Origin: Paenibacillus xylanilyticus
GTDB lineage: Bacteria > Bacillota > Bacilli > Paenibacillales > Paenibacillaceae
Reading direction: 5' to 3'
NCBI RefSeq assembly: GCF_013359935.1
Contig: NZ_JABMCB010000190.1
Location: forward strand, 1-64,000
DNA: 64,000 nucleotides
This document shows positions 1 through 6,591 of this stretch, piece after piece (position 1 is the first letter of the stretch; each line of letters starts with the position of its first letter). Under the pieces are notes generated by a model that saw nothing but the letters and a program-made list of their open reading frames with translations, made no database searches and was not told the DNA's origin. The position numbers and the translations under genes are program-made.

Positions 1-94
1 CAGCCTGCTTCAAATACACCAGCGGAATGCCATAGGCGGAAGCGATCTTTTTCTGGAGCGCTTCTCTATCAAGCTTTTCGTTTTCCATGCTCAT
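1..94 (-). CDS. Phage protein of unknown function (3' part missing)
   Basis: The reading frame starts at 94 (or at a second ATG at 88, with a GAAGGA ribosome-binding site five bases upstream) and runs off the window edge. The visible 31 residues are charged and then carry a short segment, KKIASAYGIPLVYLKQA, that could be the start of a helix-turn-helix. It lies downstream of the small recombinase gene, where tailed phages often place the terminase small subunit, but too little is visible to name it. Confidence 0.5.
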   Translation of the reverse strand, partial: MSMENEKLDREALQKKIASAYGIPLVYLKQA

Positions 95-195
95 CCTTCT
101 TCCTCAATGAGTTATTCATATCTATATATTTTGCATAACTGGCATGGCTTGAAATTTCTTAGTTATATCAAGGGTTTATCCTGTTTTCTGAAAAT

Positions 196-226
196 GAGTT
201 ATACACTCGTTATTTATGTATAACTC
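196..226. repeat. Inverted repeat after the small recombinase gene
   Basis: GAGTTATACA (196-205) and TGTATAACTC (217-226) form a perfect 10-bp inverted repeat with an 11-base spacer, overlapping the recombinase stop codon. Two more GAGTTAT/TAGTTAT half-sites lie at about 108 and 161 in the same AT-rich gap. There is no U-tract, so a protein-binding site is as likely as a terminator. Confidence 0.55.
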
Positions 227-767
227 AGAGTCCAAAGCGACTCATTGCATCATCCATCCGGTTTTGGTCCATTCCGATATAGCGCATTGTAATGGCTTTG
301 TCAGAGTGGTTAAGGATCGTCTGCACGAGCGTTATATCCTTGGTCTTTTGATACATGTGATAGCCGAATGTCTTGCGCATTGTGTGCGTTCCGATATCGA
401 CCAGGCCAAAGTGTTTGGCAGCCTTGCGCATGATCTTATAAGCCATATCGCGTTTGATTGGCTTGTTTTCGCCTTGTCTGGATGGGAACAGGTATTCATT
501 TTGTTCCATGCCTTCCGTGTATTTCTTCAACTCACGGCGTAACGTGGCTGTGATCTTAATCCATTTCTTCTTACCTGTTTTCATTTCGATCAATATTATG
601 TGTTCGCCCTGAACGTCTCTCACACGCAACTTGAGCATGTCTTGTATGCGCAGGCCCGTGTTGATTCCGAATACGAACATCATGTAGTTGCGTTCGCTCT
701 CCGACCGTAGGAACTCTTTTATTCCGTCAATGACAGCCGGGTCCCTGATCGGCTGTACGAAGTTCAC
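225..767 (-). CDS. Small tyrosine recombinase, catalytic domain only
   Basis: A 180-residue protein consisting of little more than the tyrosine recombinase catalytic domain. The expected active-site residues are visible: Arg40 in TGLRIQDML, a Lys in the TGKKKW beta-turn, His128 and Arg131 in HTMRKTFG, His154 in LNHS, and the nucleophile Tyr163 in MRYIG. The N-terminal core-binding and arm-binding domains of full integrases are absent. It sits at the early/late boundary of the prophage, far from the main integrase at 11048-12271, so it is probably not the lysogeny integrase. Relatives of this size occur in many Firmicute prophages next to terminase genes. Its substrate is unknown; resolution or packaging-related recombination is inference only. 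Confidence 0.85.
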   Translation of the reverse strand: MNFVQPIRDPAVIDGIKEFLRSESERNYMMFVFGINTGLRIQDMLKLRVRDVQGEHIILIEMKTGKKKWIKITATLRRELKKYTEGMEQNEYLFPSRQGENKPIKRDMAYKIMRKAAKHFGLVDIGTHTMRKTFGYHMYQKTKDITLVQTILNHSDKAITMRYIGMDQNRMDDAMSRFGL

Positions 768-858
768 CGGCTACCACCTCCTTGTTAAAAAGAAAAGAGC
801 CACCCGGTTAACCCTCCGAATGACTCCAAAGACTATCAAGAAAATTTTATCCGGCCTG

Positions 859-875
859 TCGGGACTCGAACCCAA
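859..875 (-). other. tRNA T-arm-like hairpin
   Basis: On the minus strand this reads TTGGG-TTCGAGT-CCCGA, a five-pair stem with the canonical seven-base TTCGANN loop. A six-pair stem (852-857 with 888-893) encloses it together with 12 unpaired bases. No D-arm, anticodon arm or proper 5' acceptor strand can be found, so this is not a normal tRNA gene. Confidence 0.5.
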
Positions 876-1003
876 CGTTTCCCTTGAAGGCCATAAAGCA
901 CACTCGTAAGAGTGCGCAGAACCCGTAATGTGTACTCAATCGTACGGGACGCAAGGTCCATGCGTTACGGTCGCATATTGTCCGTATTTATATCCCGCCC
1001 GGA

Positions 1004-1031
1004 TGGAGCAGCTGTGGGGAATCTAACCCCA
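1004..1031 (-). other. tRNA 3'-half-like sequence ending in CCA
   Basis: On the minus strand a TGGGG-TTAGATT-CCCCA hairpin is followed by exactly seven bases, one base and CCA. This is the spacing of a tRNA 3' half. The T-loop lacks the invariant C (TTAGATT instead of TTCGATT) and no matching 5' acceptor strand was found upstream. A tRNA remnant, an att-site relic or coincidence are all possible. Confidence 0.4.
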
Positions 1032-1155
1032 TCCCCACGCCACACCCTTGACGATCCACGTCTAAGGACATCAAGTCCCACAGCACAGCCGAGTCCAAGC
1101 GCGATAACGGGCACTAGGCACACCGGAGAGGGTCAATTCCTCTCTATGTGCCTAG

Positions 1156-1187
1156 TGTATAATTCATCAACCGTCACTTTGGCGTCA
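1156..1187 (-). promoter_or_regulatory. Candidate activated late promoter
   Basis: On the minus strand a TATACA hexamer (1161-1156) lies just downstream of the six-copy repeat array. A TTGACG (1188-1183, inside the array) is 21 bases upstream, too far for unaided sigma-A recognition, which fits a promoter that needs an activator. ArpU/RinA-type proteins activate late genes from such places in other phages; the link here is inferred. Confidence 0.4.
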
Positions 1188-1231
1188 AACCACCGCCATA
1201 TCACCGTCAAATCACCGTCAGTTTACCGTCA
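1170..1231 (-). repeat. Six direct repeats TGACGGT with exact 11-bp spacing
   Basis: On the plus strand the heptamers are ACCGTCA (1170), GGCGTCA (1181), ACCGCCA (1192), ACCGTCA (1203), ACCGTCA (1214) and ACCGTCA (1225). All starts are 11 bases apart. The first repeats in transcription order lie inside the last codons of the ArpU-like gene. One-turn phasing places every copy on the same DNA face, as expected for cooperative binding of an activator or a packaging protein. Confidence 0.8.
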
Positions 1232-1623
1232 CTTTTTCCGATGATTCCGCAAAGTTTCAAGTGTTCGGCAATGGTGTCCACTCCCAAAGCAATCCTGCGG
1301 TCAATGGTCTTCTCACTTCTGCGGTGCCTGTCCCAAAACCTATCGATTGTACTGGAGTATTTCATCCCATTCATGTATCTATGTTCAAATATTTGTTTCA
1401 CTTCATCATCTATAATCAAACCGAATGCAACATTAATTTCATCAACCAGCGGACCCCATTCATCCAGACGCTGTTGTTGTTTCGGTGTTAATTGAGGTCT
1501 GCTTCTTAATTCCGGTACGATCCGGGACAACTTAGGATAACGTTTCAGCAGCAACTTCACTTCATTCCGTTCATCCTTTGTTATGCTCTCGTAAAATTCC
1601 ATTTGATACACCGCAGCCCCCAT
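1207..1623 (-). CDS. ArpU/RinA-like late transcription activator
   Basis: A 138-residue protein resembling the ArpU family of phage late-gene activators. It has a basic N-terminal region, a central acidic segment followed by IFEHRYMNGMKYSS, and a C-terminal sigma-region-4-like HTH around DRFWDRHRRSEKTIDRRI (about residues 96-113). Members of this family end the early operon and turn on packaging and structural genes. The stop codon lies inside the 11-bp-phased repeat array, and the next genes are the small recombinase and presumably the packaging genes. The start has a strong GGAAAGGGG site. The family call rests on protein style and position; the DNA target is not known. Confidence 0.7.
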   Translation of the reverse strand: MGAAVYQMEFYESITKDERNEVKLLLKRYPKLSRIVPELRSRPQLTPKQQQRLDEWGPLVDEINVAFGLIIDDEVKQIFEHRYMNGMKYSSTIDRFWDRHRRSEKTIDRRIALGVDTIAEHLKLCGIIGKSDGKLTVI

Positions 1624-1637
1624 ATATGGCCCCTTTC

Positions 1638-1838
1638 CTAAAAATCAAATGTAGCTTGTCCTGCTGGCACCTCTTCTGTTTCAGCTTCACGAATTAACCC
1701 TTCATCCAACCAACGTTTTGGTGCCTTCTTCTTGTAATTATCCCAAACTGGTGTTCCCGCCACAATACTTTGAAACTTATTTTCCTCAACGGCTTTTTCT
1801 GTCCATTCCCAATGTGTTTTCGCTTCGAGTTGGGTCAT
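1638..1838 (-). CDS. Small phage protein, unknown function
   Basis: 66 residues, acidic C-terminus, with a WDNYKKKAPKRWLDEGLI segment. Its ATG overlaps the stop codon of the preceding gene (ATGA at 1835-1838), so translation is probably coupled. No family recognised. Confidence 0.6.
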   Translation of the reverse strand: MTQLEAKTHWEWTEKAVEENKFQSIVAGTPVWDNYKKKAPKRWLDEGLIREAETEEVPAGQATFDF

Positions 1839-2068
1839 TTGATTTCACCGCCTGCCCGCTTTCGCCGCATCTCATCAACCTGAAATTTAACGCATCTTGC
1901 TTTATAATGATCGGCTTCGCGCCGGAATAAGTCCCGCTCACATGATAACTGGTAGTTAACATCAGTGATTGCCTGCAACGCCTGGTCTTTCTCTTTCAAT
2001 AATTCAATTAGATCCTCTTGAGATACGCCTTCCCACTCATTTATCAAACCAGCTACTCGGTTTTTCAT
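1835..2068 (-). CDS. Small phage protein, predicted coiled coil
   Basis: 77 residues, mostly helical and strongly charged. Heptad-like leucine spacing in residues 15-45 (LIELLKEKDQALQAI) is followed by an Arg/Glu-rich tail. It overlaps its neighbours on both sides by four bases. The weak ribosome-binding site upstream (GGTGGTGG) also suggests coupling. Function unknown. Confidence 0.6.
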   Translation of the reverse strand: MKNRVAGLINEWEGVSQEDLIELLKEKDQALQAITDVNYQLSCERDLFRREADHYKARCVKFQVDEMRRKRAGGEIK

Positions 2069-2304
2069 TCCACCACCAACTTCCCTATCTCCCGTAATTC
2101 CGCTTTACTCTTGGCCTTGGTGAAGCTGTTGAGATATGCGATTTTCTTCATGCAACGTCTCATCTCGTCCTTGGCATTCCGCTTTTCAGTAGATGATAAG
2201 CCGTGGCTCGAAAATTTATAAACCATATTCTGAGCGCTCAATCCATCTAATAGTGATGCCTGGATAGCCACTGCATCGTCATAGTTTAAGCCGAATTTTC
2301 TCAT
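2065..2304 (-). CDS. Small phage protein, unknown function
   Basis: 79 residues, basic, ending in KAELREIGKLVVE. The start has a good AAGGAGG site lying inside the end of the upstream gene, and the two frames overlap by four bases. No recognisable motif. Confidence 0.6.
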   Translation of the reverse strand: MRKFGLNYDDAVAIQASLLDGLSAQNMVYKFSSHGLSSTEKRNAKDEMRRCMKKIAYLNSFTKAKSKAELREIGKLVVE

Positions 2305-2582
2305 GCTTGTTCCTCCTTGTAATCTTTTATATCCTGTTTGATTTCCTCAACCGTAATCCATCCAAATACCAACCGATCATAGCGACTATAATAAGTTTGA
2401 TATGGTCTCGCGTATTTATAATCTTCACCATCAAGTTCTTCCAGGAGACTAATCTCATCCTGACTAAACCCTTTTTCCGTTAGAAACATTGACCTCTTTA
2501 ATACGTAATCATCGACAATTTTTCGAGCTCTTTCTATATCATCGAGAGTTAATCTGAACGATGCTCCAAAGTTACTGAACAT
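2301..2582 (-). CDS. Small phage protein, unknown function
   Basis: 93 residues, acidic, aromatic-rich in the middle (YKYARPYQTYYSRYDRL). The open frame extends upstream to 2732, but the internal ATG at 2582 is preferred. It has a GGAAGGAG site nine bases upstream and reduces the out-of-frame overlap with the previous gene from 161 to 11 bases. No family recognised. Confidence 0.6.
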   Translation of the reverse strand: MFSNFGASFRLTLDDIERARKIVDDYVLKRSMFLTEKGFSQDEISLLEELDGEDYKYARPYQTYYSRYDRLVFGWITVEEIKQDIKDYKEEQA

Positions 2583-2952
2583 CCGTGTCCGCTCCTTCCT
2601 TGGGAGCCAACAAAACTGACAATGCCACTCCGTACGCATCACCCAACGCCATATCCCTTGGTATTTTCCATCTATACTTGATTGCAATTTCTGGAACCGT
2701 GAAAATGAGTGATCTGAAAATATCGTTTTCACCAGTCAAATGTTTCCCTATCAATTTCGCTTTGTACTCTTCTTGAAAACTTGGATGGTTAATGCTCATT
2801 GACCAAATTTTCATGATATGCGTTCTGTGCTTACTCGCTTCATAAGTGACGATACAGAGCATTGCCAAGGCTGCATTCGTTTGCATTGCCTCACGTAGTT
2901 CGCGGCTGAATTGATTTCTTATCTTGCGATACTTGTTTTTGAATTGGCTCAT
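2572..2952 (-). CDS. Phage protein, unknown function
   Basis: 126 residues with a basic N-terminus (QFKNKYRKIRNQFSREL) and a moderately hydrophobic helix at about residues 25-36. Strong AGGAGG site before the ATG. It is followed closely by 2301-2582. No recognisable domain. Confidence 0.6.
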   Translation of the reverse strand: MSQFKNKYRKIRNQFSRELREAMQTNAALAMLCIVTYEASKHRTHIMKIWSMSINHPSFQEEYKAKLIGKHLTGENDIFRSLIFTVPEIAIKYRWKIPRDMALGDAYGVALSVLLAPKEGADTDVQ

Positions 2953-3012
2953 ATCTTGTATATCCTCCTATTTGGGGAGACCAGACCTGATCCGGCCTCC
3001 ACTTCGTTAAGT

Positions 3013-3429
3013 TTATTCAGCCGATTGGCCGCCTTCGGCCAATGATTTACGTTTTATTTTCTCAATAACAATGAAGTCTTTTTTATCAAAGTGCATTGCG
3101 GCAGCAGGTTCGTAATTTCCGCTTTTCCAATCAGCATCAAATCTCTCTCGATCATCAATGTAACTGCCGAATAAGGCGTCTTGTTCTATCCAATAAATGA
3201 ACTCTTTGAATCTTTCATCATCGTTGTCTTCCCAACCATAAAGGCTGTAGTTGTCTGGACTGTATCCCCAAACAGCACCCACAACTTCTGTTCCATTCAA
3301 GTTGCGGAAAGCTTGAGCCATATTTTCCAGCACTTCTTGTGGTGGTAGAGAAAATCCAGCATCGTACCTTGATTTAATTTCCTCAGCATTTTTATTCGCT
3401 GTATTAAAACGCAATCTATACAGTTCCAT
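3013..3429 (-). CDS. Phage protein, unknown function
   Basis: 138 residues from the ATG at 3429, which has a GGGAGGG site; a TTG six codons upstream in the same frame has none. The protein is acidic and rich in Asp, Tyr and Trp (YSLYGWEDNDDERFKEFI). Together with the next gene it looks like one of the small acidic proteins common in early phage operons. No family recognised. Confidence 0.6.
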   Translation of the reverse strand: MELYRLRFNTANKNAEEIKSRYDAGFSLPPQEVLENMAQAFRNLNGTEVVGAVWGYSPDNYSLYGWEDNDDERFKEFIYWIEQDALFGSYIDDRERFDADWKSGNYEPAAAMHFDKKDFIVIEKIKRKSLAEGGQSAE

Positions 3430-3434
3430 TCTGT

Positions 3435-3713
3435 CTATCCCTCCCAATCAGCATAGTAAATCTCACATGTTTCAATGTTTTGCAAGTGCCGATGCTTTTC
3501 ATGGTCGATCAATCTTATTCCGAATTTTACGAGCATTTCTGTGTTCCATTCATTGTCTTCGCGACCACTAAAAATTAATTCTTTATCCTGTCCGTTAACT
3601 TCATAAACATCAAATTCATAGTTCCATGCCATATAAATAGCTTCGACCACGTTATCAGTCTTTAGTGGAATGAACTCACCACCGTCCCAATCCCATGCCA
3701 TAAATTTGGACAT
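3435..3713 (-). CDS. Small acidic phage protein, unknown function
   Basis: 92 residues starting with SKFMAWDWDGGEFIPL and ending YYADWEG. The strong GGGAGGG site is seven bases before the ATG. The stop is five bases before the next start. No recognisable domain; the repeated Trp and acidic residues are its only notable feature. Confidence 0.6.
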   Translation of the reverse strand: MSKFMAWDWDGGEFIPLKTDNVVEAIYMAWNYEFDVYEVNGQDKELIFSGREDNEWNTEMLVKFGIRLIDHEKHRHLQNIETCEIYYADWEG

Positions 3714-3726
3714 CTATATACCCTCC

Positions 3727-4017
3727 CTAAAATGGAATGTCTTGCATTTCAATTACGTGCCATACATACCCATCAATTTGAAGAGTACCTCTGAACTTTG
3801 GATGATACTCAGTGTCATCAATGTCCCAACCAGTACCGACTACCATGTACCGCAGTGAAGTCGTATTTTCTATGTGGGATTCACTATCAAGCTTCATCAC
3901 CCACACAACCATCTGACCATCCTGCACACCGCAGGATACGATTTTGCTTCTGTATGGGACTGCTATGTGCTGAATCTGTTCGGATGGCTGTATCGGGTAT
4001 TTATGAATGACTGCCAT
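3727..4017 (-). CDS. Small phage protein, DUF7352-like
   Basis: 96 residues starting with IHKYPIQPSEQIQHIAVPYRSKIVSCGVQDGQMVVWV. This beta-rich pattern (K-Y-P, then IxxP.GAxILxVxxQxGxxxLW) is typical of small DUF7352-like proteins of Firmicute and other phages. Role unknown. GGGAGG site precedes the ATG. Confidence 0.6.
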   Translation of the reverse strand: MAVIHKYPIQPSEQIQHIAVPYRSKIVSCGVQDGQMVVWVMKLDSESHIENTTSLRYMVVGTGWDIDDTEYHPKFRGTLQIDGYVWHVIEMQDIPF

Positions 4018-4061
4018 GTGCGTTATATCCTCCCTGGGAAAGAGGCCCTATGACCTCAAAT

Positions 4062-4229
4062 TTATTCGACTACGTTTTTAAATACCAATGTGACAACAGC
4101 GTCTTTATTTCTCTTGTATGTTTCGATGTCTTTCCATTCAGCTTCAATTCCATGACTAGCAAATACCATTCGGATCTCATCCAAGAATTCTTCTTTTTTA
4201 TCTTCATCGTTCCATTTGAATGTAATCAT
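4062..4229 (-). CDS. Very small phage protein, 55 residues
   Basis: A short frame starting at the ATG at 4229 with an AAAGGAGAG site about nine bases upstream and ending TAA at 4062. The product begins MITFKWNDEDKKEEFLDEIR and ends TLVFKNVVE. It fills an otherwise empty gap in a tightly packed operon, which supports it as a gene. Function unknown. Confidence 0.6.
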   Translation of the reverse strand: MITFKWNDEDKKEEFLDEIRMVFASHGIEAEWKDIETYKRNKDAVVTLVFKNVVE

Positions 4230-4273
4230 GTGTGTTATCTCTCCTTTGGTGGGCCTAGCCCAGATATGTGGTG

Positions 4274-5257
4274 CTATAATGCAAGTTCCATCTGCTTTTC
4301 CGGTGCTTCTATGAAGTCTTGAGCAAGAATTACTTCAAAGATAGCCTCCAGTTCACTGACAACTATGCTGTTTCCCGATTGGTGGTATAGAGTTCCGTTT
4401 AAGCAACCTTCTTTTGATGGGTGTTCCCTTAAAGCTGCTTCAAAATCACTATCATCAAAGCCCATCAGCCTGAAGCACTCTCGTTCCGTCAGATATCGAT
4501 ATCGACCATCTTGCATTTTCACAACTCCACTATTAGGGCATCGCATCTGCTTAGTAGTTATCGTGTAGGCATATTCTTTTATTTCTTCCAACATCCGTCC
4601 GCCGAAATTTCCACTTACTAACGGCATGCCGGGCAACTTGCGGACCATGCTTGGTTGGGTAACAATGTACTTTTCATCTACTTCCTTTTCCAACAGTTCC
4701 GTTATTGGCTTCATGGGCCGCTTCTTTAATTTGGTGAAATCAAAATATTTATTGTCTAGCAATGAGATGTTGAATAGTCTTTCTCTTGCTTGAGGAATAC
4801 CGAAATCACGAGCATCTAGCACTTCATATGAATTTGTGTATCCCAATTTCTCCATATCACTCAAATAGTGATTGAATGCCTTCACCATATTTTTAGATAA
4901 TGCGTTTTTAACGTTTTCCCAGATGACCACTTTCGGTTTCCAAACACCGAAATTTTCAATAATCTTGATAGTTTCAAACATAAGGGAGCTTCTTGTCCCG
5001 TCCTCTACATTACCGCCGTATTGTTTGCCTCCAATACTGAAGTCCTGGCACGGAGAACCGTGAACTAATATATCCGGTTGAAGGCTATAACCAACCACTG
5101 ATTCAGGTTTATATCGATGGTCAAACATTGCGTTATAAGTCCTTACCGCCTTCTCATTCCACTCGACATAATCAATAGACTTATGCTCCACCCCGAGATT
5201 GATCAGTGCTTTTCGTGGAGCTCCGATGCCTCCAAACAGTTCGAGGATCTTTATCAT
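4274..5257 (-). CDS. Orphan DNA (cytosine-5) methyltransferase
   Basis: Transfers a methyl group from SAM to C5 of cytosine in a specific DNA sequence. The 327-residue protein has the family motifs in order: motif I LELFGGIGAPRKAL (residues 5-18), motif IV GSPCQDFS with catalytic Cys70, motif VI WENVKN (113-118), motif VIII QARERLF, a target-recognition region at about 190-260, and motif X QSGNSIVV near the C-terminus. No restriction endonuclease gene is adjacent, so it probably protects phage DNA from host restriction or marks it. The recognition sequence cannot be read from the protein. Confidence 0.9.
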   Translation of the reverse strand: MIKILELFGGIGAPRKALINLGVEHKSIDYVEWNEKAVRTYNAMFDHRYKPESVVGYSLQPDILVHGSPCQDFSIGGKQYGGNVEDGTRSSLMFETIKIIENFGVWKPKVVIWENVKNALSKNMVKAFNHYLSDMEKLGYTNSYEVLDARDFGIPQARERLFNISLLDNKYFDFTKLKKRPMKPITELLEKEVDEKYIVTQPSMVRKLPGMPLVSGNFGGRMLEEIKEYAYTITTKQMRCPNSGVVKMQDGRYRYLTERECFRLMGFDDSDFEAALREHPSKEGCLNGTLYHQSGNSIVVSELEAIFEVILAQDFIEAPEKQMELAL

Positions 5258-5273
5258 GTTGCCTATCCCCTCC

Positions 5274-5678
5274 CTATCCCCTATTTGTTTTTCGATCCTC
5301 TAAAACTGATCTTCTGGGAGCAACTTTCAGGCGCTTTCCCAATTCTTGAATCTGCTTTCCTACCGGGCATTCGTTATTGCATACATTAGTTAATTGAGTT
5401 GACCGATTACTTAGCTTAATTCTTGTTTCGCATGGGTCACATTTTGAAATCAAAATTCTGTCAATCTCCTGAAGCGCGTCCTGCCTGGTCATGGATTGTT
5501 CTGATGATTCCGCCTGTTTTTCAGTCTTAATGGTGCGAATTTCTTTTAAGTCTTCTTTGCTGCTTGCAGCTTCTTCCGGCGAGTACCCGGAATATCTTCT
5601 TTTCAAATAAGCTGCATGAGTAACGTTGTTAGCCGTAGCAATTTCTTTCATTGCAGTCCAACCAGAGTCTTTCAACAC
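5274..5678 (-). CDS. HTH-repeat plus C2HC-type zinc-finger protein
   Basis: 134 residues. The N-terminus (VTHAAYLKRRYSGYSPEEAAS) is a copy of the short HTH-like repeat seen twice in the neighbouring gene. The C-terminal half has Cys pairs in CDPCETRIKLSNR and CNNECPVGKQIQELGKRL, matching the small zinc-finger family of Bacilli that ends in IGxQIQELGxxL. A GTG start nine bases after AGAGAGG is chosen. It overlaps the end of the upstream gene. DNA binding is inferred; no target is known. Confidence 0.65.
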   Translation of the reverse strand: MLKDSGWTAMKEIATANNVTHAAYLKRRYSGYSPEEAASSKEDLKEIRTIKTEKQAESSEQSMTRQDALQEIDRILISKCDPCETRIKLSNRSTQLTNVCNNECPVGKQIQELGKRLKVAPRRSVLEDRKTNRG

Positions 5679-6067
5679 TGTGTAACACCTCTCTTGCTAT
5701 AAGGAGTCTTTTTTTTATCCACTTTATCCGTTGCAGCCCGTTCATGGCTCCAGCCGCTTTTCACCCTGGCATAATACGTATGCTTGGCAATATCATTCTT
5801 TTCAGCTATCTCCGGCCAGTTCCCATGTTTCTCATGCTTCCGAACCGTTTCCGTTATCGCCTCTTCAATCGGCCAATTGTAGCGTTTCACCCGTTCAACC
5901 ACGTGCCCTTTACCAATGTCGTTCGCGGCAGCTGCTTCAATATCCGCCTGTGTAATCTCTGGCGATAAAGACAACTGCCTTACCTGATACCCGCAGAACG
6001 GACATTTAAAGACGTCCGTTCTTACTTCCTCCATGTCTGACGTGCATTGATAACATGTGATAATCAT
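5672..6067 (-). CDS. Zinc-ribbon protein with two HTH-like repeats
   Basis: 131 residues from the ATG at 6067, which overlaps the recU stop (ATGA). Two CxxC knuckles near the N-terminus (CYQC and CPFC) form a probable zinc ribbon. Two repeats of the pattern Ix..hyYxRVKxGWxxExAAT follow (about residues 50-75 and 87-112). Such repeats behave as small DNA-binding helices in other phage proteins. The downstream gene carries a third related repeat, so the two genes may have arisen by domain shuffling. Role unknown; transcription control or assistance to RecU/replication are guesses. Confidence 0.6.
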   Translation of the reverse strand: MIITCYQCTSDMEEVRTDVFKCPFCGYQVRQLSLSPEITQADIEAAAANDIGKGHVVERVKRYNWPIEEAITETVRKHEKHGNWPEIAEKNDIAKHTYYARVKSGWSHERAATDKVDKKKTPYSKRGVTQC

Positions 6068-6591
6068 GACCCTGTCGCCTGCCACAGTTTGTTTACTACA
6101 GACAGGTAATCTACGGGTACCCTTGTCTTTGGAACCTCGTACGCGTGAATCTCAAAGTCCGTGATGCTGATGCTGCTAGATCCCTTTTTCGCTTTATATG
6201 CCGTCCAGTAATAACGCAAGGCTGTATAAGGGAGTAAATATATTTTGTTCTGCTTCACAAACTCCACAAGAAGAAAAGCAATCCCGTCCATTTTGTGGCA
6301 TTTCAGTAGATAATCTACTTGATGGTCTTTTAAATTCTTCAAATCAAACCTTGAAAGACTCGCAACAGATTTGGCTTCAAACACGATTGCTCGGCCTCCC
6401 GGAATCAATCCGTCATAATCAACCGTAGATGGTTGTTCGTAATAACCTGATGTAATCCGTCCATTGGTTATCCTTAGAACCTTTACTGGAGTGGCCCGTT
6501 TATTTACAACCGCCAGATTGAGTCGGTCATACCGTTGATTTGTGAGGTCTATAATTGCCTCGAATGACATCCCTCTGTTTCCTTGTGTCAT
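6064..6591 (-). CDS. recU: Holliday-junction resolvase RecU
   Basis: Cuts four-way DNA junctions symmetrically during recombination and phage DNA processing. The 175-residue protein has the RecU signature in order: NRGMSFEAIIDLTNQRY at the N-terminus, VDYDGLIPGGRAIVFEAKS (metal-binding Asp, Glu and the E-x-K nuclease motif, about residues 58-75), and LKDHQVDYLLKCHKMDG. It is somewhat shorter than chromosomal RecU (about 200 residues), as is usual for phage copies. Its ATG overlaps the stop of the helicase loader gene (TAATG), placing it in the replication module. Confidence 0.9.
   Translation of the reverse strand: MTQGNRGMSFEAIIDLTNQRYDRLNLAVVNKRATPVKVLRITNGRITSGYYEQPSTVDYDGLIPGGRAIVFEAKSVASLSRFDLKNLKDHQVDYLLKCHKMDGIAFLLVEFVKQNKIYLLPYTALRYYWTAYKAKKGSSSISITDFEIHAYEVPKTRVPVDYLSVVNKLWQATGS

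Larger units (their letters stand above)
768..1206 (-). ncRNA. Structured non-coding region, candidate phage RNA
   Basis: There is no credible coding frame in this 439-base gap. It contains a chain of inverted repeats: 1112-1122/1147-1157 (11 bp perfect), 898-905/910-917, CCCGTA/TACGGG near 921-947, ATGCG/CGCAT around a 7-base loop at 959-975, and two 17-base T-arm-like hairpins at 859-875 and 1015-1031. Four stems (898/917, 852-857/888-893, 859-875 and a pairing of about 1010-1016 with 1083-1089) have G-U pairs if read from the minus strand and A-C mismatches from the plus strand. This points to a minus-strand RNA, co-directional with the late genes. No known RNA family is recognised. Confidence 0.5.

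Noticed and set aside
851..1090. Possible tRNA genes on the minus strand, suggested by T-arm-like sequences and a CCA
   Set aside because: No matching 5' acceptor strand, D-arm or anticodon arm with U33 could be placed for either. Kept only as tRNA-like structure.
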